DNA from: Methylocella silvestris
GTDB taxonomy: Bacteria; Pseudomonadota; Alphaproteobacteria; Rhizobiales; Beijerinckiaceae
Direction of reading: 5' to 3'
DNA length: 64,000 bases
Assembly (NCBI RefSeq): GCF_002891535.1
Contig: NZ_PDZR01000018.1
Coordinates: 1 to 64,000, forward strand
A program made the position numbers and the translations under genes. Position 1 is the stretch's first letter; every line of letters starts with the position of its first letter. Below, piece by piece: positions 1-8,394 of this stretch. The notes below the pieces were generated by a model, which was given only the letters and a program-made list of their open reading frames with translations, searched no databases and was not told the DNA's origin.

Positions 1-41
1 ACAAACGGCTCGAAGAACGCCCACTCCTCGTCGCTCATCAT
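1..41 (-). CDS. IS5 family transposase, N-terminal fragment (partial)
   Basis: Only the first 13 or so codons are in the window. They read MMSDEEWAFFEPFV, which I recognise as the usual beginning of the alphaproteobacterial IS5-family transposases (DUF4096-type N-terminus). The frame stays open upstream of the ATG at 41 as far as a TTG near 54, so the true start may be a few codons earlier. The rest of the gene lies outside the window, so it cannot be said whether the element is intact. Confidence 0.6.
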   Translation of the reverse strand, partial: MMSDEEWAFFEPF

Positions 42-112
42 GTCCCGAATCAAAGCCGCCTCCCTGAGAAAGCAACGTTGAATCACCGAAAGCCGGGACT
101 GGGAATCTTATT
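1..112 (-). mobile_element. Left-over end of an IS5-type insertion sequence (cut by window edge)
   Basis: The minus strand reads into the start of a transposase that leaves the window at base 1. The non-coding part up to about 112 contains GGTGATTCAA-like sequence and a TTGACA-like hexamer that could be the IS end and promoter. The outer boundary is an estimate, because no second inverted repeat or target duplication is available inside the window. Confidence 0.5.
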
Positions 113-124
113 TGTCAACAGGAC

Positions 125-649
125 CTAGCGAGCATGCGCCGTCAACGCGTTCCAGGCCGCGAGAGAGTCCATGTAATCTCTCCAGCGCCCGATTTTCCGG
201 TTTTCGATCTTGATGATTGAGCAAAACCGATTGTTGTATCTCACGCCCGTGGCAAGGACGGTCCCGTGGACCTCGTATTCGATGACGACGACACGGCCGT
301 CCTCCGCCTTATGGGTAATCAGCTTATCGGCAGATTGAAGCTCAATGTTGTCGGTATAGCCCTTGAAGTGAGCCATCAGATCAGCACGCCCCTGGATAAT
401 GCGGGGCCAACCAGGGAAGTCGTAGAGAACCTCGTAGACGACGCCGTCAGCGAGGACGTCGAAGAAATGCTCGCCATCGACAAGGTCGCCTAACGCCCCT
501 CGAACCAGATTGAAGTACGGACCGGCGGCCTCAAAGGCAGCGTATTTCGGATTCGACACCTTGGGCTCTCCGTGCGCCATCTGTTGAACATCCGCTTTCG
601 AGGATAAAGGCCCGGAAGCAGCGTGGCCGAAATCCACCCCAGGCGACAT
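125..649 (-). CDS. SnoaL-like / NTF2-fold protein
   Basis: About 174 residues. The central part (roughly residues 45-165) has the look of the SnoaL-like NTF2 fold: an early helix, a WPRIIQGRADLMAHF segment, then strands ending in FCSIIKIENRKIGRWRDYMDS. Proteins of this fold include ketosteroid-isomerase-like enzymes, small hydrolases and ligand-binding proteins, so no reaction can be assigned. The first 24 residues look non-conserved and no clear ribosome binding site precedes the ATG at 649, so the internal Met at 580 is a possible true start. It stands alone next to the IS fragment, with the next gene on the same strand 32 bases upstream. Confidence 0.6.
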   Translation of the reverse strand: MSPGVDFGHAASGPLSSKADVQQMAHGEPKVSNPKYAAFEAAGPYFNLVRGALGDLVDGEHFFDVLADGVVYEVLYDFPGWPRIIQGRADLMAHFKGYTDNIELQSADKLITHKAEDGRVVVIEYEVHGTVLATGVRYNNRFCSIIKIENRKIGRWRDYMDSLAAWNALTAHAR

Positions 650-680
650 CAAGAGCAGGCCAAGCGATTAATTTCAGCCA

Positions 681-1079
681 CTAGAGAGCGTAGACCAGCG
701 CCCTGACGATCAGAAAAAGCGCCAGCGCCGCCAGAACAAGAAAAGTCATTGTCATGCCGGCGCTGCGGAAGCGGAAATTCTCTTTTTGTTGCGAGACGCC
801 ATAAGCATGCAGCGAGCGGCCAATCAGCAAGGTCAGGCCTGCAAGGTGCATTGCCCAGAAAGGAAGGTGCGACGTCTCGGCGAGCAGCATGAGCAGAAGC
901 GCCATCGGGGCGTATTCAGCGCAATTGGCCTGCACGCGCGCGGCGCGCTCGAGCGCCGGGTCGCCGCCGGCGCCGATTGAAACCCTTGCGGCGTAGCGTC
1001 TGGCAATCACCCGATAGGACAGATAGATAAACAGAAGCGCAAGAAGCCCGGCATAGAACGAGGTCACGGGAGCGATCAT
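681..1079 (-). CDS. MAPEG family membrane protein
   Basis: 132 residues, with about four hydrophobic segments (residues 5-25, 57-72, 75-92, 108-130). The ERAARVQANCAEYAPMALLLMLLAE stretch is the signature region of MAPEG proteins (membrane-associated proteins in eicosanoid and glutathione metabolism), in the short YecN-like bacterial form. The open frame continues upstream to 1550, but the extension is charged and overlaps the next gene on the other strand, so the ATG at 1079 was chosen; it gives the family length. Bacterial members are mostly uncharacterised, and glutathione-dependent activity is only inferred from the family. Confidence 0.8.
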   Translation of the reverse strand: MIAPVTSFYAGLLALLFIYLSYRVIARRYAARVSIGAGGDPALERAARVQANCAEYAPMALLLMLLAETSHLPFWAMHLAGLTLLIGRSLHAYGVSQQKENFRFRSAGMTMTFLVLAALALFLIVRALVYAL

Positions 1080-1184
1080 GAGATTCCGGTCCAGGCGCGA
1101 TGTCCCGAATTTGATAGGCGTGGCGCCAGGACGGCGCAAGGCCGGTCGCGCCGGCTGGCCGCCCTCCTCCCGCGCGGCCTCCTC

Positions 1185-1772
1185 ATGCGCGCCCTGATCG
1201 TTCTCGCCCACCCGCTTGCCGACAGCTTCGCCCATGCGGCGGCGGCGCGGGTCCAGGCAACGCTGGAGCAGCGCGGAATGGAGATCGATCTTCTCGATCT
1301 TTACGCCGAAGATTTCGACCCGCGCCTTACCGCCGCCGAGCGCCGGGCGTATTTCGCGCCAGGCTTCGACGCCGCCGATTGCACGCCCTATGGACGCCGG
1401 CTCCAGGCGGCGCAAAAGCTTGTGTTCATCTTCCCGCAATGGTGGTTCGGCGCCCCCGCCATTCTCAAGGGCTTTTTCGACCGGGCGCTCGCGCCGGGCG
1501 TCGCCTTCGCCTATCAAAAGGAACGCGGCCTGACGCCGCTGCTCACCCATATCGACGCGCTCTGGGCCGTGAGTTCGACCGGCTCGCCCTGGTGGGTCAC
1601 AAGCCTCATCGCCGGCGATCCGGCGCGGCGGGACATCGCGCGCGGGGTCAAACCCTGGATTTGCCCGAAAGCCTCGTTCCGGTCGTTAACCTTGCACAGC
1701 ATGGACGCCATGACGCGGGAGCGGGGCGCAAGATTTCTCGACCGGCTCGAACGGGAGTTTCAGCGATTTTAA
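1185..1772 (+). CDS. Flavodoxin-like fold NAD(P)H:quinone oxidoreductase family protein
   Basis: 195 residues of the Flavodoxin_2 / NQO1-KefF family. The start MRALIVLAHPLADSFAHA carries the FMN/FAD phosphate-binding region. The middle has FIFPQWWFGAPAILKGFFDRAL, the characteristic strand-loop-helix with the paired Trp and the GAPAILKGFFDR motif. Family members are cytosolic flavoproteins that reduce quinones with NAD(P)H or regulate potassium efflux; no kef transporter is adjacent, so a quinone reductase role is more likely. It runs directly into the GNAT gene, whose coding sequence overlaps or abuts its stop codon. Confidence 0.8.
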   Translation: MRALIVLAHPLADSFAHAAAARVQATLEQRGMEIDLLDLYAEDFDPRLTAAERRAYFAPGFDAADCTPYGRRLQAAQKLVFIFPQWWFGAPAILKGFFDRALAPGVAFAYQKERGLTPLLTHIDALWAVSSTGSPWWVTSLIAGDPARRDIARGVKPWICPKASFRSLTLHSMDAMTRERGARFLDRLEREFQRF

Positions 1773-2233
1773 ACGACGTCAAAGCGCAAAACGCCCTCTG
1801 GATCCGGGAGGCCGCGCCGCGCGACCAGATCGCCTTGCTGGAGCTGCTGCGCAAGCTGCATCGCGCCGAGCGGGGCGAACGCGGCGAGCCCTCCGACAAT
1901 GATTTGCTGCGCGACATCGAAAGATCGGAAATCTTTGTCGCCGACCTCGATGATGTCGTGATTGGAATGGCCGCAATCGAACTGTTCGACGAGCCGGCCT
2001 ATCAGGGCGCCGAGCCGCGACAAAGGGCCTGTGTCATGGCTATCGCAGTGGCGGCAACCCATCGCCGGCAGGGCGTCGCGACGCGATTGATGCAGCATGT
2101 GATGGACTGGCTCAAAACGTCGGACGCGGTCTCAATCGGGTTGTTTGTCCGCGCCGGCAATGAGAGCGCTCGCGGCTTCTACCAAAAGATGGGCTTTGAG
2201 GTCGAGGCTCTGGCCATGCAGCGGCTTTTGTAG
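1766..2233 (+). CDS. GNAT family N-acetyltransferase
   Basis: About 155 residues. The acetyl-CoA binding core is visible as VMAIAVAATHRRQGVATRLMQHVMDWL (motif A, R/Q-x-x-G-x-G/A type), followed by GLFVRAGNESARGFYQKMGF (motif B with the typical N...A..FY...GF). Substrate unknown. The frame is open from 1379 and no ATG lies near the homologous start; candidates are the ATT at 1766, which overlaps the stop of the preceding quinone reductase, or a TTG at 1661. The overlap suggests translational coupling with that gene. Start confidence is low, family confidence high. Confidence 0.75.
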   Translation: MLNDVKAQNALWIREAAPRDQIALLELLRKLHRAERGERGEPSDNDLLRDIERSEIFVADLDDVVIGMAAIELFDEPAYQGAEPRQRACVMAIAVAATHRRQGVATRLMQHVMDWLKTSDAVSIGLFVRAGNESARGFYQKMGFEVEALAMQRLL

Positions 2234-2316
2234 GCGCGGCGAAGCGAAAAACTCTGGCGCCCGCCGCCGAAGCGGATCATGGATTCAGCGGTTCTGTAAC
2301 CGCGCCGTGCCCCGCC

Positions 2317-3273
2317 ATGCCGCTGCTCGCCCAGATCATCATCTTCATTGTCCTCGCCGTCGTCTTCGACGTGGGCATAACCGCGTTGGCTTATTGGATG
2401 ACCAAATATCCGCCAACGGCCGCCTTCAAGGATCCGTTCTGGGAGAGCTTCTGGCCTGACTTCAAAGATCCCTTCTGGGCTAACTTCTGGCCGGGTCTCG
2501 CCTCGAATTTATGGGTCGGCAGCGTGACCGCCCTCATCATTGGCGTCATCGTCTGGCTGCTGCAAGAAAGCTGGCAGGAACGCCGGCGCCGCTCGGACGA
2601 GAACGCCAAAATGCATCGCGACGCTATCGCGCTCGCCAATGGGCTCTACGCGGAATTTCCCGCCAAGCCCGTCTTTCTGACCAACAGCGAAACTGCGGCG
2701 CAGCGCTTCGAGGCGGAGCACCAACAGGCGCAGAGCCGCGTGCTCTCGCCGATCCTCGACGACAAGGCGGTCGATTGCGCGCCGCTCGCGGCAAGGCGAA
2801 TGTATCAGAAGATCAAAAACGCCTTGCCCATGGTGTGGAGCGAGGATTCTCCAGTCGCAAGTCTCACTTATTTTTTCACCGAGTTCGTCGCCGCCTATGA
2901 CCAGATGTCGTTTGCGGCAAGAACGCTCGACTACCGCCTCGCCTATCACGCGCGACGGCTGAACGGCGGCGCGGCCGACGACATCAAAAGCGAGGCGGAC
3001 CGCTGCTACTTTATCGGCAGGCTGCTCGGCTATACGGATGCGCGTCTGCTCGAAATCCTCGCCGCCGAAGACCCGGAGGAGCAAGTCGCCCTGCCCAAGC
3101 GCCACGGAAGGCTGAAAAAGGTGGCCGCGCTCGGCCAGCCGGGGGAGGATTTTGTGTCGGGGCTGCAAAGGGTGCGGGAGCTGATGATCTCGCTGCGCGA
3201 TACGCCCCGCACCGTTCCCTCCGACTATCGCGGCATGATCCTCAGCGACACGCCTTGGCGGAGCCCGGGATAA
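2317..3273 (+). CDS. Membrane protein of unknown function with tandem FKDPFW repeat
   Basis: 318 residues, not recognised. Two N-terminal transmembrane segments (about residues 4-26 and 67-87) flank a loop holding two copies of an aromatic repeat: FKDPFWESFWP and FKDPFWANFWP, 11 residues apart. The remaining 230 residues are hydrophilic and helical, starting with an RRRRSDENAK basic patch, and look cytoplasmic. No catalytic motif is visible. The gene ends nine bases before the convergent glmS stop codon. A role as a membrane-anchored scaffold is only a guess. Confidence 0.65.
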   Translation: MPLLAQIIIFIVLAVVFDVGITALAYWMTKYPPTAAFKDPFWESFWPDFKDPFWANFWPGLASNLWVGSVTALIIGVIVWLLQESWQERRRRSDENAKMHRDAIALANGLYAEFPAKPVFLTNSETAAQRFEAEHQQAQSRVLSPILDDKAVDCAPLAARRMYQKIKNALPMVWSEDSPVASLTYFFTEFVAAYDQMSFAARTLDYRLAYHARRLNGGAADDIKSEADRCYFIGRLLGYTDARLLEILAAEDPEEQVALPKRHGRLKKVAALGQPGEDFVSGLQRVRELMISLRDTPRTVPSDYRGMILSDTPWRSPG

Positions 3274-3282
3274 GGCGCCCCG

Positions 3283-5121
3283 CTACTCCACCGTGACGCT
3301 TTTGGCGAGATTACGCGGCTGGTCGGCGTCTTTTCCCATCACCACCGCGGTATGATAGGCGATGAGCTGGATCGGGATCGCATAGACCATTCCGGCGAAA
3401 TCGGCTGGAAATTCCGGCATGACGATTGACGCCTCCGCCTCGCCTGCGAAATCGCGGGCCAGATTTTCATCGCCGATCAAAATCAGCCTGCCGCCGCGCG
3501 CAGCGACTTCCTGCATGTTCGAGATCGTCTTTTCGAGCACGGCGTCTTTCGGCGCGATGACGATCACGGGCATGTCGCCGTCGATCAGCGCAATCGGTCC
3601 ATGCTTCAATTCGCCGGCCGCATAGCCCTCGGCGTGGATATAGGAAATTTCCTTGAGCTTTAACGCGCCTTCGAGCGCCAGCGGATAGGCGGCGCCTCGA
3701 CCAAGATAAAGCACGTCGCGCACTTTGCCGATTTCGCGCGCGAGCCCCTCTATCGCGCTTTCGCATTTCAGCGCCTGCGCCATCAGCCCCGGGACGGCCA
3801 TGAGTTCGCCGACGAGTCGGACTTCTTCCTTGGCGTCGAGCACGCCGCGCGCGCGCCCGAAGGCAAGAGCCAGCGCCGCGAAGACGGCCAGCTGGCAGGT
3901 GAAGGCCTTGGTCGAGGCGACGCCGATCTCGGGGCCGGCCAACGTCGGCGCGACGACGTCCGCCTCGCGCGCCATCGTCGAACTCGCGACATTGACGATC
4001 GCAAGAATTTTCTGGCCCTTGCCCTTGGCGCAGCGCAGCGCGGCGAGCGTATCCGCCGTCTCGCCCGACTGCGAGACCACAATGGTCAGGCCGGCGGGAT
4101 CGAGCGGCGGATCGCGATAACGGAATTCCGAAGCAATTTCGACGTCGACCGGCAGGCGCGCGAAGCGCTCAAACCAATATTTGGCCATAAGCGCCGAGAA
4201 ATAGGCCGTGCCGCAGCCGCAGATCGTCAGCCGCGACAGGCTCGCCGGGTCGACCGGCAGTTCGAAGGGCAGCGCCACATGTCCAGCCGACATGTCGAGG
4301 TAATGGCTGAGGGTGCGGCCGACGACTTCCGGCTGCTCGTGAATTTCCTTCGCCATGAAATGGCGATGGTTGCCCTTGTCGATCAGGAAGGCCGAGGCCT
4401 GCGTGCGGATGCGTCGGCGCTCGACCGGCAGCCCGCCGGCGTCCCGGAAGGAGGCCGCCTCATGCGTCAGCACGACCATGTCGCCGTCTTCGAGATAAGC
4501 GACCTGCTGCGTGAAGGGCGCGAGCGCCAGAGCGTCGGAGCCAAGGAACATTTCGCCGGCGCGATCGTCTTCGCCGAAGCCGACGGCGAGCGGGGCGCCC
4601 TGGCTCGCCCCGATCAGGAGGTTCTCTTCGCCCGCAAAGATCATGGCGAATGCAAAGGCCCCCTTGAGCCGCGGCAGGCTCGCGGCGACCGCCTCAATGG
4701 GAGAAAGCCCTTCGTCGAGGCTCTGCGTCACGAGATGGGCGATGACTTCGGAATCCGTCTGCGAGGCGAAGTGACGCCCTTTCGCGCACAGCTCCTCGCG
4801 CAGCTCACGGAAATTCTCGATGATGCCATTATGCACGACGGCGACTCTATCCGTCGCATGGGGATGCGCATTGTTTTCGGTCGCCTTGCCATGCGTCGCC
4901 CAGCGCGTGTGGCCGATGCCCGTCGAGCCGCCAAGCGGCTCCTTGGCGAGACGCTCCTCGAGGTTGCGCAATTTGCCGCTGGCGCGCCGCCGCGTCAGCC
5001 GCCCGTCTTCGAGGCAGGCGATTCCAGCCGAATCATAGCCGCGATATTCGAGCCGCCTCAAGGCCTCGACGATGAGGTTTTGCACGGGACCCCGCCCCAG
5101 AGCGCCGACGATGCCGCACAT
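3283..5121 (-). CDS. glmS: Glutamine--fructose-6-phosphate aminotransferase (isomerizing)
   Basis: 612 residues, the usual length. GlmS makes glucosamine-6-phosphate from fructose-6-phosphate and glutamine, the first committed step to UDP-GlcNAc for peptidoglycan and LPS. It starts MCGIVGALG, where Cys2 becomes the N-terminal nucleophile of the glutaminase domain; RRLEYRGYDSAG and GIGHTRWATHG follow. Two SIS isomerase domains occupy the second half (GCGTAYFSALMAKYWFE, VVSQSGETADTLAAL, YLGRGAAYPLALEGALKLKEISY), and the chain ends in the conserved PRNLAKSVTVE. It lies 107 bases downstream of glmU on the same strand, so the two are probably cotranscribed. No glmS ribozyme is expected or seen. 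Confidence 0.97.
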   Translation of the reverse strand: MCGIVGALGRGPVQNLIVEALRRLEYRGYDSAGIACLEDGRLTRRRASGKLRNLEERLAKEPLGGSTGIGHTRWATHGKATENNAHPHATDRVAVVHNGIIENFRELREELCAKGRHFASQTDSEVIAHLVTQSLDEGLSPIEAVAASLPRLKGAFAFAMIFAGEENLLIGASQGAPLAVGFGEDDRAGEMFLGSDALALAPFTQQVAYLEDGDMVVLTHEAASFRDAGGLPVERRRIRTQASAFLIDKGNHRHFMAKEIHEQPEVVGRTLSHYLDMSAGHVALPFELPVDPASLSRLTICGCGTAYFSALMAKYWFERFARLPVDVEIASEFRYRDPPLDPAGLTIVVSQSGETADTLAALRCAKGKGQKILAIVNVASSTMAREADVVAPTLAGPEIGVASTKAFTCQLAVFAALALAFGRARGVLDAKEEVRLVGELMAVPGLMAQALKCESAIEGLAREIGKVRDVLYLGRGAAYPLALEGALKLKEISYIHAEGYAAGELKHGPIALIDGDMPVIVIAPKDAVLEKTISNMQEVAARGGRLILIGDENLARDFAGEAEASIVMPEFPADFAGMVYAIPIQLIAYHTAVVMGKDADQPRNLAKSVTVE

Positions 5122-5228
5122 GAAAAACTCCTTGCCGGCGGCGTCCCCGCCGTAAATCGGCTTTTGGTAAAATCGGGCTTTTCGAACCAGCTCTTGGCTG
5201 ACTCAATCCAGGGGTAATTGAAAGGCGG

Positions 5229-6611
5229 TCAGGATTTTCGCTTCTTCTGCCGAAATCCTGCGGCCCAGCCGGGCTTTTCGGTCTGCCGCGCCCGTGCGAC
5301 GACGAGCGAATCAGGCAGCACGTCCCGCGTCACGACGGACCCCGTCGCGACATAGGCGCCGGCGCCGATCGCGACCGGCGCGACCAGCGAGGAATGCGAG
5401 CCAATAAAGGCGCCCTCCCCGATCTCCGTGCGATATTTGGCGAAGCCGTCGTAATTGCAGGTGATGGTCCCGGCTCCGACATTGCTTTTCGCGCCGACGC
5501 TGGCGTCGCCAATATAGCTCAGGTGATTAATCTTAGCGCCAGCGCCGACCTCGGAAGCCTTCACCTCGACGAAATTGCCGATGTGGACGTCTTGCATCAG
5601 GCGCGCGCCGGGCCGCAGCCGCGCGAACGGCCCGACGGTCGCATTCTCGCCGATGCTCGCCCCCTCCAGATGCGAGAACGACCGGATCAAGGCGCCCATT
5701 TTGACCTCGACGCCAGGGCCGAACACGACGTGCGGCTCGATGGTGACGTCCTCGCCAAGCGTCGTGTCATAGGCGAGCGTTACGCTCGCCGGATCGACCA
5801 GCGTCGCGCCAAGGCTCATCGCTTGCGTGCGCAGCCGCGCCTGCATCAGAGCCTCGGCGAGAGCGAGCTGAGCGCGGTCGTTCACGCCCATCACCTCGTC
5901 CTGCTGGACGATCAGCGCACAGGAGGCAAGTTTCTGCATCCGCGCGATGGCGACGATATCGGTCAGGTAATATTCACGCTGGCTGTTTTCGCAGCCGATG
6001 GCGCCGAGCAGATCAAGCGCATGGCGCCCGCTGATCCCCATGAGCCCGGCGTTGCAGGTCGAAAGCTTGCGCTCGTCGGGATTGGCGTCGCGGTCCTCGC
6101 GGATGCTTTCAAGCACGCCGTCCTTCATGATGAGCCGGCCGTAGCCTGTTGGGTCTTTCGCCTCGAAGCCGAGGCAGACGACCGCGGTCTCGCCGGCGGC
6201 AAGGGCGATGCGCATCTTCGAAAAAGTCTCCGGCTGCACAAGCGGCGTGTCGGCGAAGGCGACGATGATGTCGTCATAGCCGGCGGCGATCGCCTCGCGG
6301 GCGGCGAGCACCGCATGGGCGGTGCCGCGCCGTTCCGCCTGGATGACGCATTCGACATCAGGAACGATCAGCCTCGCCTCGGCCTCGAGCGCCTCCTGGT
6401 CCGGCCCCACGACCACGACAATCTTATCGGCCCCGGCCTTGGCGACGGAATTCAGCACATGGCCGAGCATGGAGCGGCCGGCGATCTTGTGCATCGCCTT
6501 GGGAAGACGCGAGCGCATCCGCTTGCCATTGCCGGCGGCCAGAACGATAGCGAGGCAGGTGCGGCTCGGATAGGCCGGCGCCTTGAGGCTCCGGCTGGAA
6601 TTGGCTGGCAT
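5229..6611 (-). CDS. glmU: Bifunctional GlcN-1-P acetyltransferase / GlcNAc-1-P uridylyltransferase
   Basis: 460 residues from the ATG at 6611; an upstream alternative at 6659 would add 16 non-conserved residues. GlmU performs the last two steps to UDP-GlcNAc in the cytosol. The N-terminal nucleotidyltransferase domain has LAIVLAAGNGKRMRS followed by LPKAMHKIAG, and later AERRGTAHAVLAA. The C-terminal half is a left-handed beta-helix of hexapeptide repeats with NFVEVKASEVGAGAKINHLSY and AGTITCNYDGFAKYRTEIG, including the catalytic-region His and the Asn-Tyr-Asp loop. Its position upstream of glmS links the two halves of the pathway. Confidence 0.97.
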   Translation of the reverse strand: MPANSSRSLKAPAYPSRTCLAIVLAAGNGKRMRSRLPKAMHKIAGRSMLGHVLNSVAKAGADKIVVVVGPDQEALEAEARLIVPDVECVIQAERRGTAHAVLAAREAIAAGYDDIIVAFADTPLVQPETFSKMRIALAAGETAVVCLGFEAKDPTGYGRLIMKDGVLESIREDRDANPDERKLSTCNAGLMGISGRHALDLLGAIGCENSQREYYLTDIVAIARMQKLASCALIVQQDEVMGVNDRAQLALAEALMQARLRTQAMSLGATLVDPASVTLAYDTTLGEDVTIEPHVVFGPGVEVKMGALIRSFSHLEGASIGENATVGPFARLRPGARLMQDVHIGNFVEVKASEVGAGAKINHLSYIGDASVGAKSNVGAGTITCNYDGFAKYRTEIGEGAFIGSHSSLVAPVAIGAGAYVATGSVVTRDVLPDSLVVARARQTEKPGWAAGFRQKKRKS

Positions 6612-6816
6612 GAAGCATGAAACTCCGGACTGGACGCACAAAAACGGCCGAGCGGCCAAAGCGTTCGAGCGTTTTAACTGTAAAGGGTGCGGCGCACAAA
6701 AAACCCCTTCAAATGCGCCGACCGCATCTTATCGGCGCCCCAATATGCGTTATAAAGCTCAATTTCTAGAGGCAACGCTTTATTTGGGCGCGGTTCAGCG
6801 CTGGACAGACGGATTC

Positions 6817-8394
6817 ATGGTCGATCGCCGGGAGGTTTTGCAATTCGCGATCGGGCTCGTCGCAGGACCCGCTGCGGCCCGCGCCGATGAGGCGGCCAAT
6901 CCGCAAGCTTCCCCTGCCCCCCCTGCCGGCGCCGCGCCGGAGCCGGCTCCCGGGTTCCCCCTTGCCGAGCCGACGCCATTCAATCCGGCGATGGTTACGG
7001 AGATGGCGCGATCGCTCGCCAAACAGCCCTACAAGGCTCTCGCCGCCGATCTGCCGGACGCCTTCAAAGGACTGACCTACGACCAATATGTTGCGATCCA
7101 TCTTCGCCCGGGCGGGGCGCTATGGGCGAAGGACAATGTAGGCTTCGCGCTGGAGCCGCTGCATCGGGGCTTTGCCTTCTCGCCGCCGATGCAGATCAAC
7201 ATCGTCGCCGACGGCGCGGCGCGGCGCGTCATCTATGAAGCCGCTCTGTTCGATTTCGGCAAGCCGGCGCCCGTCAATCTCGGCGATATCGGCTTTTCCG
7301 GCTTTCGCGTCCTCGCCCCGCTGGAGCATGGCGGCTTCTTCGAGCTCGCCACCTTCCAGGGAGCCAGCTTCTTTCGCGCCGTCGGCCACGGCCAGGAGCC
7401 AGGCGCCATGGCCCGCGCTCTATCGATCAAGACGGCCGATCCCGCCGGCGAGGAATTCCCGGCGATCCGCGCGGTCTGGATCGAGCGCCCGACGCTCGCC
7501 GGCAACGCCCTCACCGTCTACGCCATTATCGATTCGGAAAGCGTCACCGGCGCCTACCGGTTCACGCTGCGGCCCGGCGACGCGACAATCATCGACACCG
7601 AATGCACGCTGTTCGCCAGAGCCGCGCTCGAGAATTTCGGCATCGCGACAATGAGCGCGACCCATGTCACCGGCGCGATCGACAAGACCCGCCTCGACGA
7701 TTTGCGGCCGCAGATCGGCGAGATCGACGGGCTGCAGATCCTGACCGGCCGCGGCGAATGGCTATGGCGCCCGGTCTCCAATCCGGCGACGCTGCAAATC
7801 TCGAGTTTTATCGACGACAATCCGCGCGGCTTCGGCTTTCTCCAGCGCGACCGCAATTTCGATCATTTTCAGGACGATGACCAGCACTGGGAAAATCGGC
7901 CATCGCTGTGGATCGAGCCGATCGGCGATTGGGCCGCAGGGGCCGTCCAACTGATCGAAATTCCGTCCGAATCCGAGGTCAATGACAATATCATCGCCTA
8001 TTGGCGGCCAAAGCAGCCTCTGAATGTCGGGGCCGAAATTTCCTTCGCCTATCGTCAATTCTGGTGCAGAGTGCCGCCAGAGCGGCCGCCGCTCGCAACC
8101 GTTGCGCTCTCGCGTTCCGGACGCGGCGCGAGCGCCAAGCGGCGCCGTTTTCTCGTCGAATTTTCAGGAGGCGCGCTCGGTCAGATCAAGGACGCCAGCG
8201 ACATCGCTCCGAAATTGAACGTCGCGCCGGGATCCTTTTTTTTGCTTCGAACGTTGCTTTCGAAGGAGAGCGCGACATTTCGGGTTCTGTTCGAACTCGA
8301 TCCCGGCAATGAGGCCTATTCCGAATTGCGGCTTGTTCTGGAGTCTCAGGGCAAGCCAATCAGCGAGACATGGATCTATCGATGGACGGCGTGA
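6817..8394 (+). CDS. opgG: Periplasmic glucan biosynthesis protein, OpgG/OpgD (MdoG/MdoD) family
   Basis: 525 residues. The protein begins MVDRREVLQFAIGLVAG and reaches an Ala-x-Ala-type site at AAARADEA, which looks like a twin-arginine (Tat) signal with the RR pair at residues 4-5. That is a trait of OpgD rather than E. coli OpgG, so the symbol is tentative. The mature part carries family motifs such as YDQYVAIHLRPGGALWA, LAPLEHGGFFELATFQGASFFRA and GRGEWLWRPVSNP. OpgG/OpgD act in the periplasm on the backbone or branching of osmoregulated glucans made by OpgH. The frame is open from 6583, but that part overlaps glmU and is not family-like. The stop codon overlaps the start of opgH. Confidence 0.9.
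   Translation: MVDRREVLQFAIGLVAGPAAARADEAANPQASPAPPAGAAPEPAPGFPLAEPTPFNPAMVTEMARSLAKQPYKALAADLPDAFKGLTYDQYVAIHLRPGGALWAKDNVGFALEPLHRGFAFSPPMQINIVADGAARRVIYEAALFDFGKPAPVNLGDIGFSGFRVLAPLEHGGFFELATFQGASFFRAVGHGQEPGAMARALSIKTADPAGEEFPAIRAVWIERPTLAGNALTVYAIIDSESVTGAYRFTLRPGDATIIDTECTLFARAALENFGIATMSATHVTGAIDKTRLDDLRPQIGEIDGLQILTGRGEWLWRPVSNPATLQISSFIDDNPRGFGFLQRDRNFDHFQDDDQHWENRPSLWIEPIGDWAAGAVQLIEIPSESEVNDNIIAYWRPKQPLNVGAEISFAYRQFWCRVPPERPPLATVALSRSGRGASAKRRRFLVEFSGGALGQIKDASDIAPKLNVAPGSFFLLRTLLSKESATFRVLFELDPGNEAYSELRLVLESQGKPISETWIYRWTA

Noticed and set aside
1379-1765. N-terminal extension of the GNAT protein upstream of 1766
   Set aside because: It overlaps the quinone reductase in another frame and shows no GNAT-like sequence.
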